Shown in pieces: positions 1 through 8,830 of a stretch of DNA of 54,364 nucleotides (the stretch's first letter is position 1; each line of letters starts with the position of its first letter). The translations under genes were made by a program, and so were the position numbers. The notes under the pieces were generated by a model. That model worked only from the letters and a program-made list of their open reading frames with translations. It did no database searches and was not told the DNA's origin. Source of the stretch: Deltaproteobacteria bacterium (GTDB taxonomy: Bacteria; Desulfobacterota; Syntrophobacteria; Syntrophobacterales; Syntrophobacteraceae); NCBI GenBank assembly GCA_021777755.1, contig JAJYDE010000024.1, positions 1 to 54,364 on the forward strand, in the 5' to 3' direction.

Positions 1-12
1 TAATTGAACTTT

Positions 13-1248
13 TCATTTTATCCCGTTAAGCACCGACCTGTAGATTTGAACCTGGTTCTCAGCAATCTTTCGGGGGTCGTTCCGGGCGAGGGCAGTTTCC
101 CTTCCCCTGCGAGATAGGTCTTCGGCCAGCTTGGAATCGCTGAGAACCCTCCAGAGTTGATGGGCGCACATTATTTCGTCTCCAGCCGGGTAAAAGAGCG
201 CTGTATCTTCATCCTTCCCAAGCCAAGCTGTTCCCCCCGAAAACGAAGTGACAACCGGTACGCCAAGAAACATCGCCTCAGCAAACGCCACGCAATAGGT
301 CTCGCAGTGACTTGGGACGACAGCCGCGCCACATCCCTTCAGTACTTCGACTATTTGGCTCGCTGTCAGGGGACCAAGCCATTCCACGTTTCCTGACAGG
401 CCATTTTTTCTAATAATACCCTCAAGCCATTTAATGTATCCTTGCCGACGATGTCCCCTCAGTTGATGCCCCCCGGCAATCTTAAGTCTTACGGACGGGA
501 TTCGATCACGTAGAATGGCTATCGCGCGGATTGCGTCGTGCAGGCCTTTAGAAGGCGGTGAGCTATTTGCTGAAGTAAAAATGCTGAAGCTGCCGGTCGA
601 TTCCCACGGTTGCGACTCGTAAAAGGAATCTCTCAGAGGGAGTTCCGTGTGAAAGAGGTTGCACGTAGGGTTCACTGACCTGACCCACGCCTCAACCCAC
701 AGTGATTGGGCCGCAATATTCGAGTGGTTGGCAATGATCTCGTTTTCAATTGGTGCCCAATCAGCGAACTTCTTCTTCAAGTGAAAGATGGTGGCGTTTC
801 GCAGGATTTCTCTCACGCCCGTACAAGAAAGAATCTCCCTCCAGGAGAGGCCGCCCTCGAACACGCGTGAACTCGGTCTTTTCAGCCCTTGAATCTCCAA
901 CAGAGACGGATATGCAAGGTGTTTTCTGGCAGTGAGCAACCCCCAAAAGTATTCCGTACCCCAGACATGCACGAGATCGGGTTGAAATTCTTTGGCCGCC
1001 TTGACAACCATCTCGACGGTTGACTTCGCCGGCACATAGTTCTTTCTGGAATTGTGGACACCAGGAATAAGCCATTGGCACACCTCTCGATAATCCTGGC
1101 GCACTGAGCTCGAAACCGGTGCGAGAGCAACATTTCCCAGAGTCACCATGCCCGTGCGAAGAAGATGAGGCGCTGCCGCGCGTAGCCAACTCCCGCCTCC
1201 TTGGTCGCGATCCGTCAAAACACATGGGCTAAGCCAGAGAACTCTCAC
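13..1248 (-). CDS. Glycosyltransferase family 4 (GT-B fold)
   Basis: Likely transfers a sugar from a nucleotide-sugar donor during surface polysaccharide assembly in the cytoplasm; donor and acceptor cannot be read from sequence. The 411-residue protein has the two-Rossmann GT-B layout. The C-terminal half carries the usual GT4 signature: a strand after SIFTSANSSPPSKGL, then KIAGG, GNVEWLGPL, and the E-x7-E region PSHCETYCVAFAEAMFLG followed by GVPVVTS. The start is GTG (1246-1248), with GAGGGG about nine bases upstream. It is the last gene seen of a leftward polysaccharide cluster, 206 bp after the membrane acyltransferase; the intervening 206 bp shows nothing I recognise. The cluster probably continues off the left edge. 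Confidence 0.85.
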   Translation of the reverse strand: MRVLWLSPCVLTDRDQGGGSWLRAAAPHLLRTGMVTLGNVALAPVSSSVRQDYREVCQWLIPGVHNSRKNYVPAKSTVEMVVKAAKEFQPDLVHVWGTEYFWGLLTARKHLAYPSLLEIQGLKRPSSRVFEGGLSWREILSCTGVREILRNATIFHLKKKFADWAPIENEIIANHSNIAAQSLWVEAWVRSVNPTCNLFHTELPLRDSFYESQPWESTGSFSIFTSANSSPPSKGLHDAIRAIAILRDRIPSVRLKIAGGHQLRGHRRQGYIKWLEGIIRKNGLSGNVEWLGPLTASQIVEVLKGCGAAVVPSHCETYCVAFAEAMFLGVPVVTSFSGGTAWLGKDEDTALFYPAGDEIMCAHQLWRVLSDSKLAEDLSRRGRETALARNDPRKIAENQVQIYRSVLNGIK

Positions 1249-1454
1249 TCACGATCCCCTCTATGGATTCCGAAAAACTGACCAACATAAGTGCTCTCTC
1301 GGATGTAGTCTCAAATGTAAAAAATAAACGTAGCAAGAATCCGATGAGAAAGGACGACCCAGGGCCAGGGTTATCAATACAGGGACGACACTCCTTGGGG
1401 AATGACAGTCGATCTTGCTGACCCGACTTGTCAACCTGGACACAAAAGATGAGA

Positions 1455-2582
1455 CTACATGCTTTTACCTGCAAGCCATCTATAATGGTGGATTGCGATT
1501 TGCTCAAAATAGCGGCTGAATATGTATGACAGCCGGGGAGCCACAAGCAAACTGACGGCCACGGAAAGACACGAAACAAAGGCACATATTGACATCACGC
1601 TTGCAAATGAGTTGGTTGCATACGATACAAATAGACCACAAAGCGGAGAGTTAAAATAATGATAGAACCATCCATTTATACATAACAGCCACAGAGTATT
1701 TTGACCAATCAGTTGGAGCGGTCTATTGAATGGAGTAAGATACGCAACAAGTATTATTGCAAGTGATCCACATACCGCTGTCAGAGGAAATAGAAAAATA
1801 TTTCCGTGATTGAATGCAGCGATATCCACAACTTTATCCGGGCCGCTGAATGTGTTTAGAGAATACGTGAGTACAGTGATAGCACAAAGAAGTATCATCG
1901 CCGCCGCCATTTTTAAGAGCGCGGCTCTGTCGGTGGATGTTCGTAAGAAGGAAGCATTTTTTAAAATCATGCCCAAGTGATAAAAAGGATACATAATGAT
2001 GGCTTCGTGAAGCATCCAGAATCTTCCAGAGATACCAAAAATCTTGGAGAATTCAGCGGAATTCCGCGTCACAATCCATCCGATAAGATAGACAACGATC
2101 AAAAAGCAGGACGCCGCTTTAGGCTTCAAAATATGACGATAAATATAACCAATTACCTCAACCGTAAACAGGCACACTATGAACCATAATAAGGCGTTAT
2201 ATACCGAGTCACCCCGCAAAAGGGCGATGGGCGCAAAAAGATACCGCCTGAGGCCGATATTTGCCCCTGTTGCGATGTGCCAACCTATCCAAAGCGGAGC
2301 GGATACGGCGTTTAAAAACAACCAGGGCAGCAATCTGGCTCTTGCCCTGTTTTTCATGAACTGCTGAAAGCCGAGGTGGTCGAGATTCTTGAATGAATAT
2401 CCAGCCAGAATAAAGAACAAAGGCATGTGAAAAGAATAAATCAGCTTGTACTGGGAAAACGCGGCTCCAAAGTTGGTGAGGCCATAGAGCTGCTCTACAA
2501 AATGGCCGTAAAAAACCAATATCATTCCATATGCTTTTGCGCAGTCGAGCCACCACAATCTTTCGTTTATATTAGGGAACAA
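1455..2582 (-). CDS. Membrane acyltransferase, acyltransferase-3 family
   Basis: An integral-membrane O-acyltransferase that probably decorates a surface glycan with acetyl or another acyl group. The 375-residue protein begins with the family hallmark RLWWLDCAKAYGMILVFYGH, which contains the catalytic-type histidine, followed by SFHMPLFFILAGYSF; about ten hydrophobic segments fill the rest, as in OatA/WecH-type acyltransferases. The start appears to be TTG (2580-2582), needed to keep the conserved N-terminus. Its DNA is visibly more AT-rich than the flanking housekeeping genes, typical of horizontally exchanged polysaccharide genes. It sits 124 bp downstream of the glycosyltransferase at 2707-3669 on the same strand. 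Confidence 0.83.
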   Translation of the reverse strand: MFPNINERLWWLDCAKAYGMILVFYGHFVEQLYGLTNFGAAFSQYKLIYSFHMPLFFILAGYSFKNLDHLGFQQFMKNRARARLLPWLFLNAVSAPLWIGWHIATGANIGLRRYLFAPIALLRGDSVYNALLWFIVCLFTVEVIGYIYRHILKPKAASCFLIVVYLIGWIVTRNSAEFSKIFGISGRFWMLHEAIIMYPFYHLGMILKNASFLRTSTDRAALLKMAAAMILLCAITVLTYSLNTFSGPDKVVDIAAFNHGNIFLFPLTAVCGSLAIILVAYLTPFNRPLQLIGQNTLWLLCINGWFYHYFNSPLCGLFVSYATNSFASVMSICAFVSCLSVAVSLLVAPRLSYIFSRYFEQIAIHHYRWLAGKSM

Positions 2583-2706
2583 GGGACTTGGGCCTTCTCT
2601 GTGAATCGGCTGTTTGCCATTGAGCGATTAGTCTTGCCAGTTTCTTCGGATTCATTTTTTGCCTGTCTGCGATACTTGCGCGATTCAAAGAAAAAGTCAT
2701 TCCGGA

Positions 2707-3669
2707 CTATTGAAAAAGGTCGGCCATGGTCCCCGCCGTCCGGCGCAAAAGATAAGCGCAACGGCTCTTGGCGGAAAGGCTGCGATAAATCTTCCTTTCC
2801 AGGCTTCTCTGCGGCTGAGAATCCGCGTAAACAAAAACCGGATGACGCAATGGGAAATGTAGCCTCTCAACCTTAAGATTTTTGAAAATTGGATTGTCGA
2901 TACTTTTTGTATGCGTGCTCTCTGCATCAAAGCCAATATTTTGCATCAAATTCTTCTCGGGAACGATGCACAGCCCATTTTGCGCGAAACAGGCCATATT
3001 CCATTGAAAATCCCAGTTATTATATTGACCGTTCTTGAATTTCAGAAACTTCCTGTACTGTTGTATCCATTGGTAACGATGAGGAAAATAGGATTTCAGT
3101 ACAGAAAGCGCCTCTGCATCGCCGTATCGGTGCATGTCGGGGGTAAAATACTTCCATGCGCGACGCCATGTGCCCCACCCGCCGCCGCACAGGAACGCCC
3201 GGCTGAAGTGATAATCGTAAGGATATTCCCGCGACACGTATGGAGAAAGGGAGGATAACTGCATAATTCGCCGGTCATTGAAATAGCGCTCGAAAAGTGC
3301 CGCGCAAAATTCGAAAAAATCGGGATGGACGAGACAATCATCCTCGAGAATAATTCCGTATTCCACATGTTGAAAAAACCAGTCGATGGCCCCGGATACG
3401 GCCGGATCGCAACCTGTGTTGTGCTCGAGAAATCTCCTTTCGAGGTTGCAATCCCAATCTATGTTGAGAACTTCCTCTCTTGCAAGCCGGCAGCTTTCAG
3501 TATCCGGGGGGCAATCGGGCCGGGGACCGTCGGCCGCGACAAAGAGCCGCTTTGGCTTGACCTGGCGCAAATTCTCGATCACCGCTCTTGTCTTGGCCGG
3601 CCTGTTAAATATCGTCAGAAGAACGGGAATCTCGCTGCTGGTGTTCGGGAACCCATCAATGCGCCTCAT
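2707..3669 (-). CDS. Glycosyltransferase, GT-A fold (GNT-I/GT2-like)
   Basis: Probable nucleotide-sugar-dependent glycosyltransferase. It opens with PVLLTIFNRPAKTRAVIENL, the GT-A entry strand and helix, and has the metal/nucleotide motif EDDC in YGIILEDDCLVHPDFFEF (about residues 115-130). The downstream region GGGWGTWRRAWKYF resembles bacterial proteins annotated as sugar transferases related to GNT-I or hemolysin-activation-like glycosyltransferases. At 320 residues it is a plausible full length. It lies between the hexapeptide acetyltransferase and the acyltransferase of the same leftward cluster, so a role in the same glycan is inferred. Acceptor and linkage cannot be predicted. Confidence 0.75.
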   Translation of the reverse strand: MRRIDGFPNTSSEIPVLLTIFNRPAKTRAVIENLRQVKPKRLFVAADGPRPDCPPDTESCRLAREEVLNIDWDCNLERRFLEHNTGCDPAVSGAIDWFFQHVEYGIILEDDCLVHPDFFEFCAALFERYFNDRRIMQLSSLSPYVSREYPYDYHFSRAFLCGGGWGTWRRAWKYFTPDMHRYGDAEALSVLKSYFPHRYQWIQQYRKFLKFKNGQYNNWDFQWNMACFAQNGLCIVPEKNLMQNIGFDAESTHTKSIDNPIFKNLKVERLHFPLRHPVFVYADSQPQRSLERKIYRSLSAKSRCAYLLRRTAGTMADLFQ

Positions 3670-3747
3670 TCAGCAACGCTCCCGCCATCTCTGGCATTTG
3701 CTCCCGCCAAGAAAGAATCATTGGTCTGAAATGTGCGCTTCCCTGTT

Positions 3748-4314
3748 CTAAAACACATAGTTGACGTATTTTTCCGTTGCATTGGCATTTTGTTTGATAA
3801 CAGCCGGGTTTCCGATAACAACCGAGTTGCTCGGTACGTCAAAATTGACATACGCATTGGGCGCGATGAGAACATTGTCTCCAATGACGATCCTTCCGAC
3901 CACCACGGCCCCGACTCCGATAAAAACCCGGTTGCCGATCTTCGGGCATCCTGTTTTCTTGCCCCTGTTCATTTGGCCGATCGTAACAACATGACCAAGG
4001 GTGCAATTGTCCCCTATTTCCGCTTTCCCATTTATCACAACAGGCCCTCGGTGACCTATATAAAGCCCCTTTCCTATAGTTGTATTAGCTGGTATCTGAA
4101 AGCCGTATTTATTTGTGTAGTGTAAAAGCAGCGCTCTATAAAAAAACCCTCTGACCGAGTGTTTAGGATATATCGCGGCATGCCGCAAAATGTATGTATA
4201 CCTGAATCCCGGCATGGGAGGGAAAAGTGCCTTGAGGAAAAAACATTTGGCCTTCGCGCCGTTGTACCTGAAGAAGTCGGCCCGGAGATACTCCCCGAGG
4301 TCTTTTCGTTCCAT
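3748..4314 (-). CDS. Hexapeptide-repeat acetyltransferase (serine acetyltransferase-like)
   Basis: A left-handed beta-helix acyltransferase of the CysE/WbbJ type. The 188-residue protein has a helical N-terminus (ERKDLGEYLRADFFRY) and then imperfect hexapeptide repeats (TTIGKGLYIGHRGPVVING, AEIGDNCTLGHVVTIGQ, CPKIGNRVFIGVGAVVVG, IVIGDNVLIAPNAYV). It is shorter than housekeeping CysE (about 270 residues), matching the short form found in exopolysaccharide clusters, so acetylation of a sugar or lipid-linked intermediate is more likely than cysteine synthesis. The ribosome-binding sequence GAGGGG overlaps the 3' end of the deacetylase gene, which stops three bases upstream, implying translational coupling. 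Confidence 0.85.
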   Translation of the reverse strand: MERKDLGEYLRADFFRYNGAKAKCFFLKALFPPMPGFRYTYILRHAAIYPKHSVRGFFYRALLLHYTNKYGFQIPANTTIGKGLYIGHRGPVVINGKAEIGDNCTLGHVVTIGQMNRGKKTGCPKIGNRVFIGVGAVVVGRIVIGDNVLIAPNAYVNFDVPSNSVVIGNPAVIKQNANATEKYVNYVF

Positions 4315-4317
4315 TTT

Positions 4318-5097
4318 CTACCCCTCGGAGGCGCTGGCGACTCTCGAAACCTTATCGAGCAAAGCCCGGCACAACCTGCGCGCTCCGGTTTCGATGGGCC
4401 TTCGCATCAAACGCGATCGAAAATCTTTCAACCCCATCTCACGAGTCATAGTCACACGGGGGAGAAGATAGGTGTTGGCGGATGCAGTGCGCATCCAGCC
4501 CCCCACGGCCAGGGCGCATTCATAGCCGGCGGCCTTGACGGTCTCGACAACCCGCGGCGACCATTGGCCCCAGGGGTAGGAAAAAACGCGGAAGGATTCA
4601 CCGAGAAAGCCAAGTCGGTCACAAGAATCGGTGAGTTCTCGAAGCATCTCGGCTTCGTCCAGGAGGGGCAGATTCGCGTGCGTCGCCGTATGGCTGCCAA
4701 GACTCATGCCCCGCGCCTTTATCGCGCGGACCTCATCTTCGGTCATGAGCCGGCCCCGCGCCGCGGCTCCGTTCCACAATGCACGCCCCCCCAACATATC
4801 GGTTACCAGAAAAACGGTCGCGGGCGCCCCCCGATCGGATAATACCGGCAGCGCATCGGTAAAAAAGTCCTGGTAGCCGTCATCGAAGGTCAAAACCACC
4901 TTTTTTAGCAAATCCCCGTGACTGCGGGCCCGCAGCGCTTGGAGAAGAAAGGAGAGGGTAACGATTTCGAAGCCGTGGTCGGAAAGCCAGGAGAGCTGCT
5001 CCCGGAAAGTCTCGACCGTAACCGAGTACAGGTCATCGGGATTGTCGGCGATGGAATGATACATCAATATGGATGGTCCAACACTTAAAACGGACAT
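4318..5097 (-). CDS. Polysaccharide deacetylase (NodB / carbohydrate esterase 4)
   Basis: Removes N- or O-acetyl groups from a polysaccharide or sugar-lipid intermediate. CE4 motifs are visible: MYHSI near the N-terminus, the metal-binding aspartates in VVLTFDDGYQDFF, the zinc-ligand pair in LGSHTATHANL (H-x3-H), and the later strand SYPWGQWSP. I place the start at ATG 5095-5097 (MSVLSVGPSIL) rather than at an upstream codon near 5166, because the family begins close to the SILMYHSI strand and GGGGAG precedes this ATG by a few bases. It is the first gene of the leftward polysaccharide operon, about 375 bp downstream of a sigma70-like promoter. Confidence 0.88.
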   Translation of the reverse strand: MSVLSVGPSILMYHSIADNPDDLYSVTVETFREQLSWLSDHGFEIVTLSFLLQALRARSHGDLLKKVVLTFDDGYQDFFTDALPVLSDRGAPATVFLVTDMLGGRALWNGAAARGRLMTEDEVRAIKARGMSLGSHTATHANLPLLDEAEMLRELTDSCDRLGFLGESFRVFSYPWGQWSPRVVETVKAAGYECALAVGGWMRTASANTYLLPRVTMTREMGLKDFRSRLMRRPIETGARRLCRALLDKVSRVASASEG

Positions 5098-5940
5098 GGC
5101 TCCCCGGTAATAAACCCGCGCGAAATGACAGCCGCCCCTCCTCAAAGGAACAGGGCCGGAACTCACCCGACTCCCCCGAAGGTACAGCTCCGCATACTCG
5201 GTTACCTATCCAGGGGACGAAACGCTCGAAAAATCACCTTTTCCGGAGCCGCTCCAAGCCTGAGCATGCTCGGAAAGGCCCGGTCATTTGCGCCGGGCAC
5301 TCACCCCGACAATCGTCATGACCTGAAAAACGGCCGGACAGCTCCGCCCGCCAGATCGCTCATTTCGCCCCGTCAAAAAGGCCCCGCCCCGGAAAAGCCA
5401 TAGTCTTGGGATAAGAGTAAAAAAGGTGCCCACAATGATGTCGAAACGATTCATTCAGTTCGATATATTTGTTGCCATAATAATAATGATACCAAGTAGA
5501 AAGTCAACATAGATGTCTACGACCTGATTGACGGCCGTATGACACCCGCCTCGAAGTCATTAAAATTATATCTACTTTTAAATCTTTCCTCCCGGCGTTG
5601 ATTTCCGCGACCCAACTGCCACACTTTTGCTATTTTGGCAGGCCGAGCCACCCCTTACCTTTTATCACGCCTGCTCATATTATCGGCTGATTTTTCAAAA
5701 ACTTTAATCCTTTTCCTCCCAACCGGTCTCCGGGATCTAACGAACAAGGCCTTCGACAGGTCTTTTCGCCCCGGTCCCCAGGCTCATTGGATGCGGCGAC
5801 CAGAAGCGGCAACCCCGCGGGGACCGGCTCATCAGGCCCGCAAGGCGAGACAACAGGCCGATTTCATGATGCGGATGCGGAGGAAGGTTAAGGGATGCTC
5901 GAAGAGCGCAGATTAAATGAATGACCTCATCGGCTCCCAT
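5098..5940. other. Gene-free stretch before the polysaccharide operon
   Basis: No convincing coding region on either strand: open frames here are short, proline/arginine-rich and lack family features. It holds the promoter near 5480-5507 and its GC-rich leader. A 15-bp sequence, CCGGCTCATCAGGCC, occurs near 5825 and again near 6012 on the other side of the tRNA terminator. Confidence 0.5.
5480..5507 (-). promoter_or_regulatory. Predicted sigma70 promoter for polysaccharide operon
   Basis: Reading leftward, TTGACT (5502-5507) and TATTAT (5480-5485) are separated by 16 bp in an AT-rich island. The next gene in that direction is the deacetylase at 5097, implying an untranslated leader of roughly 375 bases. 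Prediction from consensus match only. Confidence 0.5.
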
Positions 5941-5965
5941 AAAGCAAAAGCCCCGCGAGGGGGCT
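5941..5965 (-). terminator. Rho-independent terminator after tRNA-Ala
   Basis: On the minus strand AGCCCC, a five-base loop and GGGGCT (5949-5965) form a perfect 6-bp hairpin followed by a T-rich run (TTTTGCTTT). It lies about 150 bp downstream of the tRNA-Ala gene in the same direction. Confidence 0.7.
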
Positions 5966-6118
5966 TAGCAACCCGAGGTCGAAACCCCGGGGGGAGATCA
6001 AAGGTATTTGCGCCGGCTCATCAGGCCGGCCCATGCGGCAGACAAGGGGAAGGACCCGCGGGGACTCCGAAAATCGCCTCAGCACGCCCTCAAAACGAAC
6101 CAACGGCCAGCATGAAGA

Positions 6119-6191
6119 TGGAGATGAAGGGATTCGAACCCTCGACCTCAGACTTGCGAAGCCTGCGCTCTCCCAACTGAGCTACATCCCC
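6119..6191 (-). tRNA. tRNA-Ala (anticodon CGC)
   Basis: The minus strand folds into a complete cloverleaf of 73 bases. Acceptor arm GGGGATG pairs with CATCTCC (one G-U). The D arm is GTAGCTCAGTTGGGAGAGC. The anticodon stem CAGGC/GTCTG encloses loop TTCGCAA with anticodon CGC, reading GCG alanine codons. The T arm carries TTCGAAC. CCA is not encoded: the bases after the discriminator A read TCT. It lies between the aminotransferase gene and the polysaccharide operon. Confidence 0.95.
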
Positions 6192-6465
6192 GGTGGTTGG
6201 AGAACATACCTTTTTATGAATGCGGTGTCAAGAAATCAGCGCCCGAATCAAGAAGCACCTCATCCATTTTGCCATGCAACCGTTTTTGCATCATAACTCG
6301 AAATAAGTGAACATTGCCCATTGATGCCACACCCCCTCGACGTGCGCCCCGACACGCGGAAGGAGCCCAGCCTTCGGGTCCGACCAACGGGTTGGTCCGG
6401 CCAGCTCGATCCGGTTTTAACACAAGAGAACAAAACCACTTAAGAAGAACAAAATCCGGATGGCT

Positions 6466-7569
6466 CTATACTCTACAGCCGCGGATGGCGGCGACGATCG
6501 CGGCGGCCTCATCGGGGGTCAAGCCGTGATGAACGGGCAGGGCCAATATCTTTTCCGCCAGATTTTCGGTCACCGGCAGGGAGGTCTTTCCGTAGAGCTG
6601 CTCGAACACCGGCTGCTGGTGGAGGCCACGGGGGTAATGGACCCCGGTTGCGATTCCCTGAGCCATCAAACGTTGCGCCAGCCCGTCACGGTCCAGGCCG
6701 AACTCTTCGGGATCAACGACGATACAGTACTGATGCCAGGCGTGCAGTGAATGGGCAGTGACAGCTTGGGGGCGGATTCCGAGCACCCCGGAGAGGCCAT
6801 CGTTTAAAATCGCGGCATTTCCGCGCCGTACGGCAAGCATATCGTCCAGCCGCTTCAACTGCTCGCGACCTATGGCGGCCTCCACGTCGGTCATGCGATA
6901 GTTTAGCCCCATAATCGTGTGATAGTATTTTCCCGTCTGGCCGTGCGAGCGCAAAGAGCGCATCTTGTGATCGTATTCGGGGTTATCGGTGCAGGTCATT
7001 CCCCCCTCGCCGACGAACATGTTTTTAGAGGGATAGAACGAGTAGCAGACAAAGTCGCCAAAAGAGCCGATGTCGCGCCCTTCAAATTGAGCTCCGTGGG
7101 CCTGGGCGGCGTCCCAGACGATTGCAAGACCGTGTCGGCGAGCGAAATTGCCCAAGGCCTCCACGTCACAAGAGTTGCCAAAAAGATGGACTGGCGCAAT
7201 CGCCCTGGTTTTGGGTGTGAGACGTCGTTCGGCGTCTTTGAGATCAAGGAGAAAGGTGTCGGGGTCGATGTCGCACAAAACGGGCTTTCCGCCCGCCATG
7301 GTCACCATGCTCCCGGTGGCGATGAATGTGAAGGAGGGGACGAGGACCTCGTCGCCGGGCTGGAGTATCGCCATATAGGCGAGATGAAGGGCCGCGGAGC
7401 CGTTTGCGCTGGATACGGCGAACTTTGCGCCCGTCTTTTCAGCAAATTCCCGCTCGAAGGCGTCGCATTCCTTGCCCTGGCGCAACGCCCCGGACCTTAG
7501 GACCCGCACCGCCGCATCTATTTCGTTTTCGGTGAGTTTGATCTCCGATATCCCGATGTTGTTTTTCAT
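6466..7569 (-). CDS. DegT/DnrJ/EryC1/StrS-family sugar aminotransferase
   Basis: A PLP-dependent aminotransferase that makes an amino-deoxy-sugar nucleotide, most likely for the neighbouring surface polysaccharide. Fold-type I features include the substrate loop GALRQGKECDAFEREFAE, cofactor-region aspartate in VWDAAQAHGA, and the Schiff-base lysine in SFYPSKNMFVGEGG. The proposed ATG at 7567-7569 (MKNNIGISEIKLTENE) has AGGTGG just upstream; a longer reading to 7647 would run into a dispersed repeat and adds no conserved sequence. The product is about 367 residues, normal for the family. It is monocistronic in this window, with tRNA-Ala downstream on the same strand. Confidence 0.9.
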   Translation of the reverse strand: MKNNIGISEIKLTENEIDAAVRVLRSGALRQGKECDAFEREFAEKTGAKFAVSSANGSAALHLAYMAILQPGDEVLVPSFTFIATGSMVTMAGGKPVLCDIDPDTFLLDLKDAERRLTPKTRAIAPVHLFGNSCDVEALGNFARRHGLAIVWDAAQAHGAQFEGRDIGSFGDFVCYSFYPSKNMFVGEGGMTCTDNPEYDHKMRSLRSHGQTGKYYHTIMGLNYRMTDVEAAIGREQLKRLDDMLAVRRGNAAILNDGLSGVLGIRPQAVTAHSLHAWHQYCIVVDPEEFGLDRDGLAQRLMAQGIATGVHYPRGLHQQPVFEQLYGKTSLPVTENLAEKILALPVHHGLTPDEAAAIVAAIRGCRV

Positions 7570-7640
7570 TTCGAGTCCACCTGTCTGTATATCTGCTGAA
7601 GAATATGCATAAGTTGTCACGATACAATACCATAAAACAG

Positions 7641-7722
7641 ATTCCAATCCACCACCCGTTCACCCGCTTTTTCCCATTCTGGTTGCCGTTCATATTGCCG
7701 CGTCAGGTTGCGGCTTTGCGGC
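7641..7722 (+). repeat. Dispersed repeat, part A (copy 1)
   Basis: About 80 bp matching 40468-40545 in reverse orientation. The core CCCGCTTTTTCCCATTCTGG is identical in both copies, with scattered substitutions on each side. It lies immediately upstream of the aminotransferase gene and is followed about 265 bp later by part B in the same relative order as in the second copy. Confidence 0.7.
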
Positions 7723-7985
7723 TCAAAAACCCCTTGTGATATAAAACCCCCGCGGATTCAACCGTTATCCGTCTGCCGTGCCTTACGACCAGCGGACCCG
7801 GTAACAGTGTTCTTTGAAAAAATAATCGTTCCACTCATCCCGCGTCCATCCCATGAGGAACTCGGGGGCGCCCGCGTTCACTCGACGCCTTTTCACCCCG
7901 CAGGTTAAAAACCGGAATCGAGGTGGCAATCAGCCATCGGCAAACTTGCCGCGCTTCCTGCCCGAAATTGCCCATTGCCGATCTT

Positions 7986-8221
7986 CATCCGCCCCCCGTT
8001 CTATCGCCTATTCACGCACTCGCCTCTTCTCCCTGCGTTTTACCCCTTTTTTTCTCATGCTGTTATCCTCGCTGTTCTTGCGCTGTTATTTGCGCTGATA
8101 ATTTTTGCAACCAATCAGGATTAACAAATTAAATCAACAGGATGGGCAAATCGGCAGAAAAAAATATTTTCAAAAACAGCCTGAAAGCTCTCTTAGGTCG
8201 GCCATAATTGCAAAAAGGGGG
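7986..8221 (+). repeat. Dispersed repeat, part B (copy 1)
   Basis: About 235 bp matching 39801-40023 in reverse orientation. The left end is very similar for roughly 80-100 bp (CATCCGCCCCCC, GTTCTATCGCC, CATGCTGTTA); the right end shares GGCCATAATTGCAAAAAGGG. The middle has diverged. No open frame is conserved across the copies. Confidence 0.75.
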
Positions 8222-8277
8222 ATGCGAGTTTCTAAATGAATTTCATGCGACTGCCCTGGACAGGGTCGGGATCGACC

Positions 8278-8685
8278 TTAAAAAAGCCTCTTGACCCAGA
8301 CAAGACTCAGGTTGAGGTTGATGTCGTATTTACAGAAACGCTCGATGCCCCCGTTTTCGGGCGAGGCGTGGCGAAGATCGAGAAGACGGTCGAAATCCTT
8401 CTCGATGATGATGTTGCAAAAATCCACCGAGACCGAACGAACCAGGCTCAGTTCCTCTTCGTTCCAAAGGCTGCTGGCGATATCTCCGACCCCGGTCTCG
8501 AGCATGTCGGTCCCGCACACCTTGAAACACGCCCCGCAACCGCACCGATGGATGGAATCGAAATCGGAGGGAATGGGATGGCCGTCCTCGCAGAAGGGGC
8601 AAACGATGATATGAATGCCCCGCGCCCTTCGAGAGAGGGTTTTTGAAAATAACGACCGGAGCAACTCTTCTGCTTTAATGCCCAT
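8278..8685 (-). CDS. Small cysteine-rich protein, unknown function
   Basis: A possible 135-residue protein with no family I recognise. It has two close cysteine pairs separated by about 20 residues, CPFC and CGCGACFKVC, looking like a zinc ribbon or knuckle around residues 29-58, followed by a mixed helical C-terminal half (VSVDFCNIIIEKDFDRLLDLRHA). It stands alone between a dispersed repeat and nth, with opposite strand to nth. Reasons to believe it: ordered Cys spacing and balanced composition. Reasons for doubt: no visible strong ribosome-binding site and isolated position. Confidence 0.5.
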   Translation of the reverse strand: MGIKAEELLRSLFSKTLSRRARGIHIIVCPFCEDGHPIPSDFDSIHRCGCGACFKVCGTDMLETGVGDIASSLWNEEELSLVRSVSVDFCNIIIEKDFDRLLDLRHASPENGGIERFCKYDINLNLSLVWVKRLF

Positions 8686-8830
8686 TTGTGACCTGTCCTA
8701 ACCTGTTATCCTCCCTGGAAAATCAGGGGCGCTAATCCTCATTTCGGCTTGAAACGGCCGGGAATTTGACTTACAAAGCTAATCTCCGTGCTATCTTTTG
8801 CCAAGTCGCTTTGAATCACAGGAGAATGCT

